Shown: piece after piece, positions 60,873 to 64,000 of the stretch
Numbering within the stretch: position 1 is the first letter of the stretch
How the letters are laid out: each line of letters begins with the position of its first letter
Assembly (NCBI GenBank): GCA_003952965.2
Contig: RXIC02000227.1
Span: 1-64,000, forward strand
Origin: Morella rubra
Lineage: Eukaryota > Streptophyta > Magnoliopsida > Fagales > Myricaceae
Direction: 5' to 3'
DNA: 64,000 nt
Notes under the pieces: model-generated
The model's database searches: none
The model's input: the letters and a program-made list of their open reading frames with translations, nothing else
Told to the model about the DNA's origin: nothing
Translations under genes and position numbers: made by a program

Positions 60873-63560
60873 ATTCGCCTAAAAATAGCGTACCATCCCA
60901 CACTGAAATAGTGAATTCTCTGTCATTGTAATTCTTTTTATTTGTGTCCCCTAAGCGTTTCTTATTGGAAAGTGGAGCCACAAGAATGTGAATAAGACAT
61001 TGATTGAGAACAGATTGTAAAAATCTGTCTGCCCGTTGTGATACGGCGGACAGATACTTGAAATGACTTCTAAGCCTGCTTGGCTGAAGGTGTAGCTGCT
61101 TTCTTGGTACTGCGATTGATTTTAGATTCTAGTAGGAATAAATCTTCGTCTCAAAATCGGTGGACGTCAATTCTCTCTCTCTCTCTCTGACGCTGCAGCA
61201 AGTCTTTGGATTTAACTTTAAAGAAGAGACTTGAGAGTAACTTTTTGTTGAGAAAGGCTAGTAAGCAGGCAGCATTGTCAAATTGTCAGGAAGGACGCGG
61301 AATGGAACTGATACGCGATCCTTTTATTCCTTGCTTTCCTCCTCTACAGGAAGATTGCAATTCGTTCGAAGGAAACCACGGGGCCACAGAAGTTTCCGCA
61401 TGGCCCCGACCCCGAATCAACAGTATTGAAAAAGTATAGAACTGGAACAATATTACAGTAGGTTCCGCATACCTATTTACCTTCCCCGTTCTAATTGTCT
61501 ACTTTTCTTCCAAAATACATTTTTCAACTAATCTAGTCTTTTCTATACTTGGTAAATACATTTTCCAACTGCCAAGTGCCAAGGATGTGTGTACAGACTT
61601 GAAAAATAATACCTTGGGTCATGTTTGTTTATATATATATATATATATTTAACTTTATAAATAAATTTTTCAAAAAGTCAAAATTTTTACTGCTAAACAT
61701 TAAAACTTCAATATTTTCTTTTTAAAAAATTAAATTAAATTTTCTCTCTCTTTACTTTTTAATAAACTCTATTTTTTTTATTAAAAAATTCCATCAAATC
61801 TTCTTCTTCTTCTTCTTCTTCTTTAAGTTTTAACAAACTCTAATAAAAATTATTTACATTCAAACATTCTTAAACTTTTTCACTAATTTTTAAGAAAAAC
61901 TCTCCTAAAAAGTTAAAACTCTTAATTTTTTTCTACAAGCTCAAAATTTTAAAATTTTTTTGCTTCCCAAACATGCTGAGTGACGAGACGTAGCAATTTT
62001 TACACAAAGCAACCAAACCTCGCCATTAAAAAAATAATAGCCCAAATAAAGTCATCGCTTTAATTATATGATCTGATACTGTACTGAGCAACAAGTGCTG
62101 TTTGCATCGCCTTTACTTTTCATAGAGAAACTTTTTTTGTGTTACGATAAAAAATACTATTTTTGGGTGAATGTTTGGCACAAGCAAAACTTCTCATTTG
62201 CAATTATAATTAATTCAAAATTTTACTCAAAAGATAATAATAAAATTTTAAAAATCATAAATCTCTTACCACATTATCTATTTTTTACAATAAATATAAA
62301 ATATTTACTCAAATCATCTCTCCCTTACCTTTTCACTAATTTTCATAAAATTATATTTTTCATAATTTTCTTTTAAATGATTAGGATTTCCTTATAAGCT
62401 TTTCTATACAAAGATGTAATAAAAAGGGGTAGGATTTTAAAAACTAAATTCAATGTCTGAATTAAGTCAAATTAAGTATTTTTTTTAAATCCTACCGGAT
62501 GCTTATATAAAATTAGAACAAACAACCGTGCGATAGAATACTTTCTTGAGTCTGGTTATTGTGCTAAGCACTACTGTGCTAAGTATGCTGAGCGACAATT
62601 AGGATCCTTTCTTTAAAATTCAAGAGTCCAAATTGTACCATATCAATTAAAATGTTTTGAATATTTTAAATAATGTATTTAATTACAATCGTTGGATCTC
62701 TAATTTTTAATTTCAGCCGTATCTAAGCATAATAACCGAATTCATAATTTTACTTTAGAGGTGAAATATAAGAAATAGAGTCATAGGCGCAGGAAAATAT
62801 ATATATATATAGAACTGGATTAACATAACGAGCATGTTCTGTACACCTCTTTAATTGATCGCCTCCGTCCTTACACGAGAGTCTACAATAATCTGCAGAA
62901 CATGTATAGTCGACCCAGTTAAAACATGTACACTAAAAAATAGTTAAAACATTTGTTTATTACTTTTTCCGAGAGGATATACATACTCCAGTATAGATTA
63001 CTCGTGGGGGACATACAGGTACAAATATGTCATGATTTCTGTCACCGAGACGTGGCTATCTGTACGGAAAGCAATCCTCACCGTAAAAAAGAAGACGACG
63101 AATTTACATCTAATCTGAGCCCCTCAGCCATACTCACAAGTTCTGATTGAATTACCTCCACTTTTCATCACTTAGAAAAAAAAAAAAAAAAAACCTCCAC
63201 TTTTCATCAAGAAATTAATCAGACAAAAATTCTAAAATTGCGAATCTTGACCATGCAAGGAATCTCAATCTAAAAGACCTTCGTGGCTCTTGTATCTGGT
63301 TCTGAGTGAGAATCAACAGCTGCAAACGACAACAGCGGAGACAACAAGCAAGAAAAGCAATGAATAAGATCCAGTAATACTGGCCCATCTCTGTATGTCC
63401 CACCTTGCAATTTGCAAGCTCAATGAGCTTGTATGTGTGGGGTTCATGATTCTTCTTTCTCACATCACAGAGCTTACGCGAGTTAAGGTTGGTTTCAGAT
63501 CCTTCTCGTCTACATTCGGCAAAGTACCGCTCTTTTTATCCTGGTTTTTGGAAACATGGG
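60873..63560. other. Intergenic DNA with AT-rich repeats, no gene supported
   Basis: The carbonic anhydrase 3' UTR occupies roughly the first 150 bases. Microsatellites: (CT)n at 61173-61188, (AT)n at 61629-61649, (TTC)n near 61799-61823, (AT)n at 62799-62811. 61617-61978 has opposed ends tcatgtttg and caaacatgc around an AAATTTT-rich interior, like the repeat at 23127-23587. A related end occurs near 62168. The open frame at 61206-61439 shows no recognisable domain. Confidence 0.45.
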
Positions 63561-63578
63561 TTTCTTTTTTCCGTTGTT

Positions 63579-63590
63579 CTTACTATAAAT
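63579..63590 (+). promoter_or_regulatory. Candidate plus-strand promoter near the right edge
   Basis: A clear TATA box (ctataaata) is followed by a CT-rich stretch (ctctttctccctctccgc). A second TATA-like ttataaa lies near 63802. A gene may start here and continue beyond the window; no coding region is readable before 64000. Confidence 0.3.
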
Positions 63591-64000
63591 ACCAGCCTCT
63601 TTCTCCCTCTCCGCACGTTTTGCATGTCCAGAAATATACTTCATCACTAGAAGACTTAGTAGGGGATCTGCTAAATTAGATGGCCTTTGGGTAAAGAGCA
63701 CCTTGAAGTTTTCCCCATTTTTACTCATTTTGTCGTTTGGGAGAGCAAGTGCAGTTTGATTTGCAACAATCGCACTTCCTTCTGCTCTTCTCTCTGCTAC
63801 TATTTATAAACTCATTCGCGGAGAGGTTTACTCTTGCCTTTTTCATTCTGTGCAAAGGTTATTTTTGCTTTTCTTTCTTCTCATGTTTTGCTTGCTTTTT
63901 CTTTATGATTCACAGTCCAGCTGCTTCTCCCTTTTCGTTATGATTGAACTTCTGTTGAAAGATTATTATTCCGCTTTGGTACAATAATGGTTTTAATCTC

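Noticed and set aside
61206-61439. 77-codon open frame downstream of the carbonic anhydrase
   Set aside because: No recognisable protein and no intron or promoter evidence.
63215-63463. 82-codon minus-strand open frame with a hydrophobic stretch
   Set aside because: Could be a small membrane protein, but nothing beyond composition supports it and a plus-strand promoter-like region overlaps it.

Overview
The window is nuclear DNA from a plant, most likely a woody eudicot. The evidence is a split TAF1 gene with GT-AG introns and the plant-only ubiquitin-like insert, a plant-type beta-carbonic anhydrase, PELPK-like proline-rich wall proteins, a plant J protein with a zinc ribbon, and Ty1/copia, Ty3/gypsy, L1-type LINE and Mutator-like elements. 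I cannot name the species from sequence alone. It contains nothing bacterial.

Layout. 1-2606: AT-rich intergenic DNA with no gene I can support. 2607-27094 (minus): one large gene, TFIID subunit TAF1. It has 21 coding exons and a 5' leader exon, and the exon phases chain without a break into 1,898 codons. Its introns hold three 3'-end fragments of L1-type LINEs and a MITE-like repeat. 27285-41524: a Ty1/copia element with exact 5-bp target duplications, sitting just upstream of the TAF1 promoter and itself split by an 11.6-kb Ty3/gypsy mosaic with very long LTRs. 41747-45650: a solo LTR of a related gypsy family, also with exact target duplications. 48038-52535: two PELPK-like secreted proline-rich protein genes (minus). 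Between them, against the TATA box of the first, lies a 1.65-kb Mutator-like element that has captured a fragment of a FRIGIDA-like gene. 53498-53703: a Tourist-type MITE. 54664-56022 (plus): an intronless J-like protein with a degenerate HPD site and a zinc ribbon. About 57020-57458: a LINE RNase H remnant. 57640-60872 (plus): a beta-carbonic anhydrase gene with intact catalytic motifs. 60873-64000: AT-rich repeats and a weak promoter candidate at the right edge.

The host genes have unrelated jobs (basal transcription, cell-wall protein, co-chaperone-like protein, CO2/bicarbonate exchange) and form no pathway or cluster. The most interesting signals lie where mobile elements meet genes: a LINE tail that now forms the sequence just upstream of a TAF1 splice acceptor, a Mutator-like element that places a G-box-rich terminal repeat next to a TATA box, and a small conserved reading frame with a SUMO-interaction-like motif inside the gypsy LTRs, shared by two diverged LTR families.
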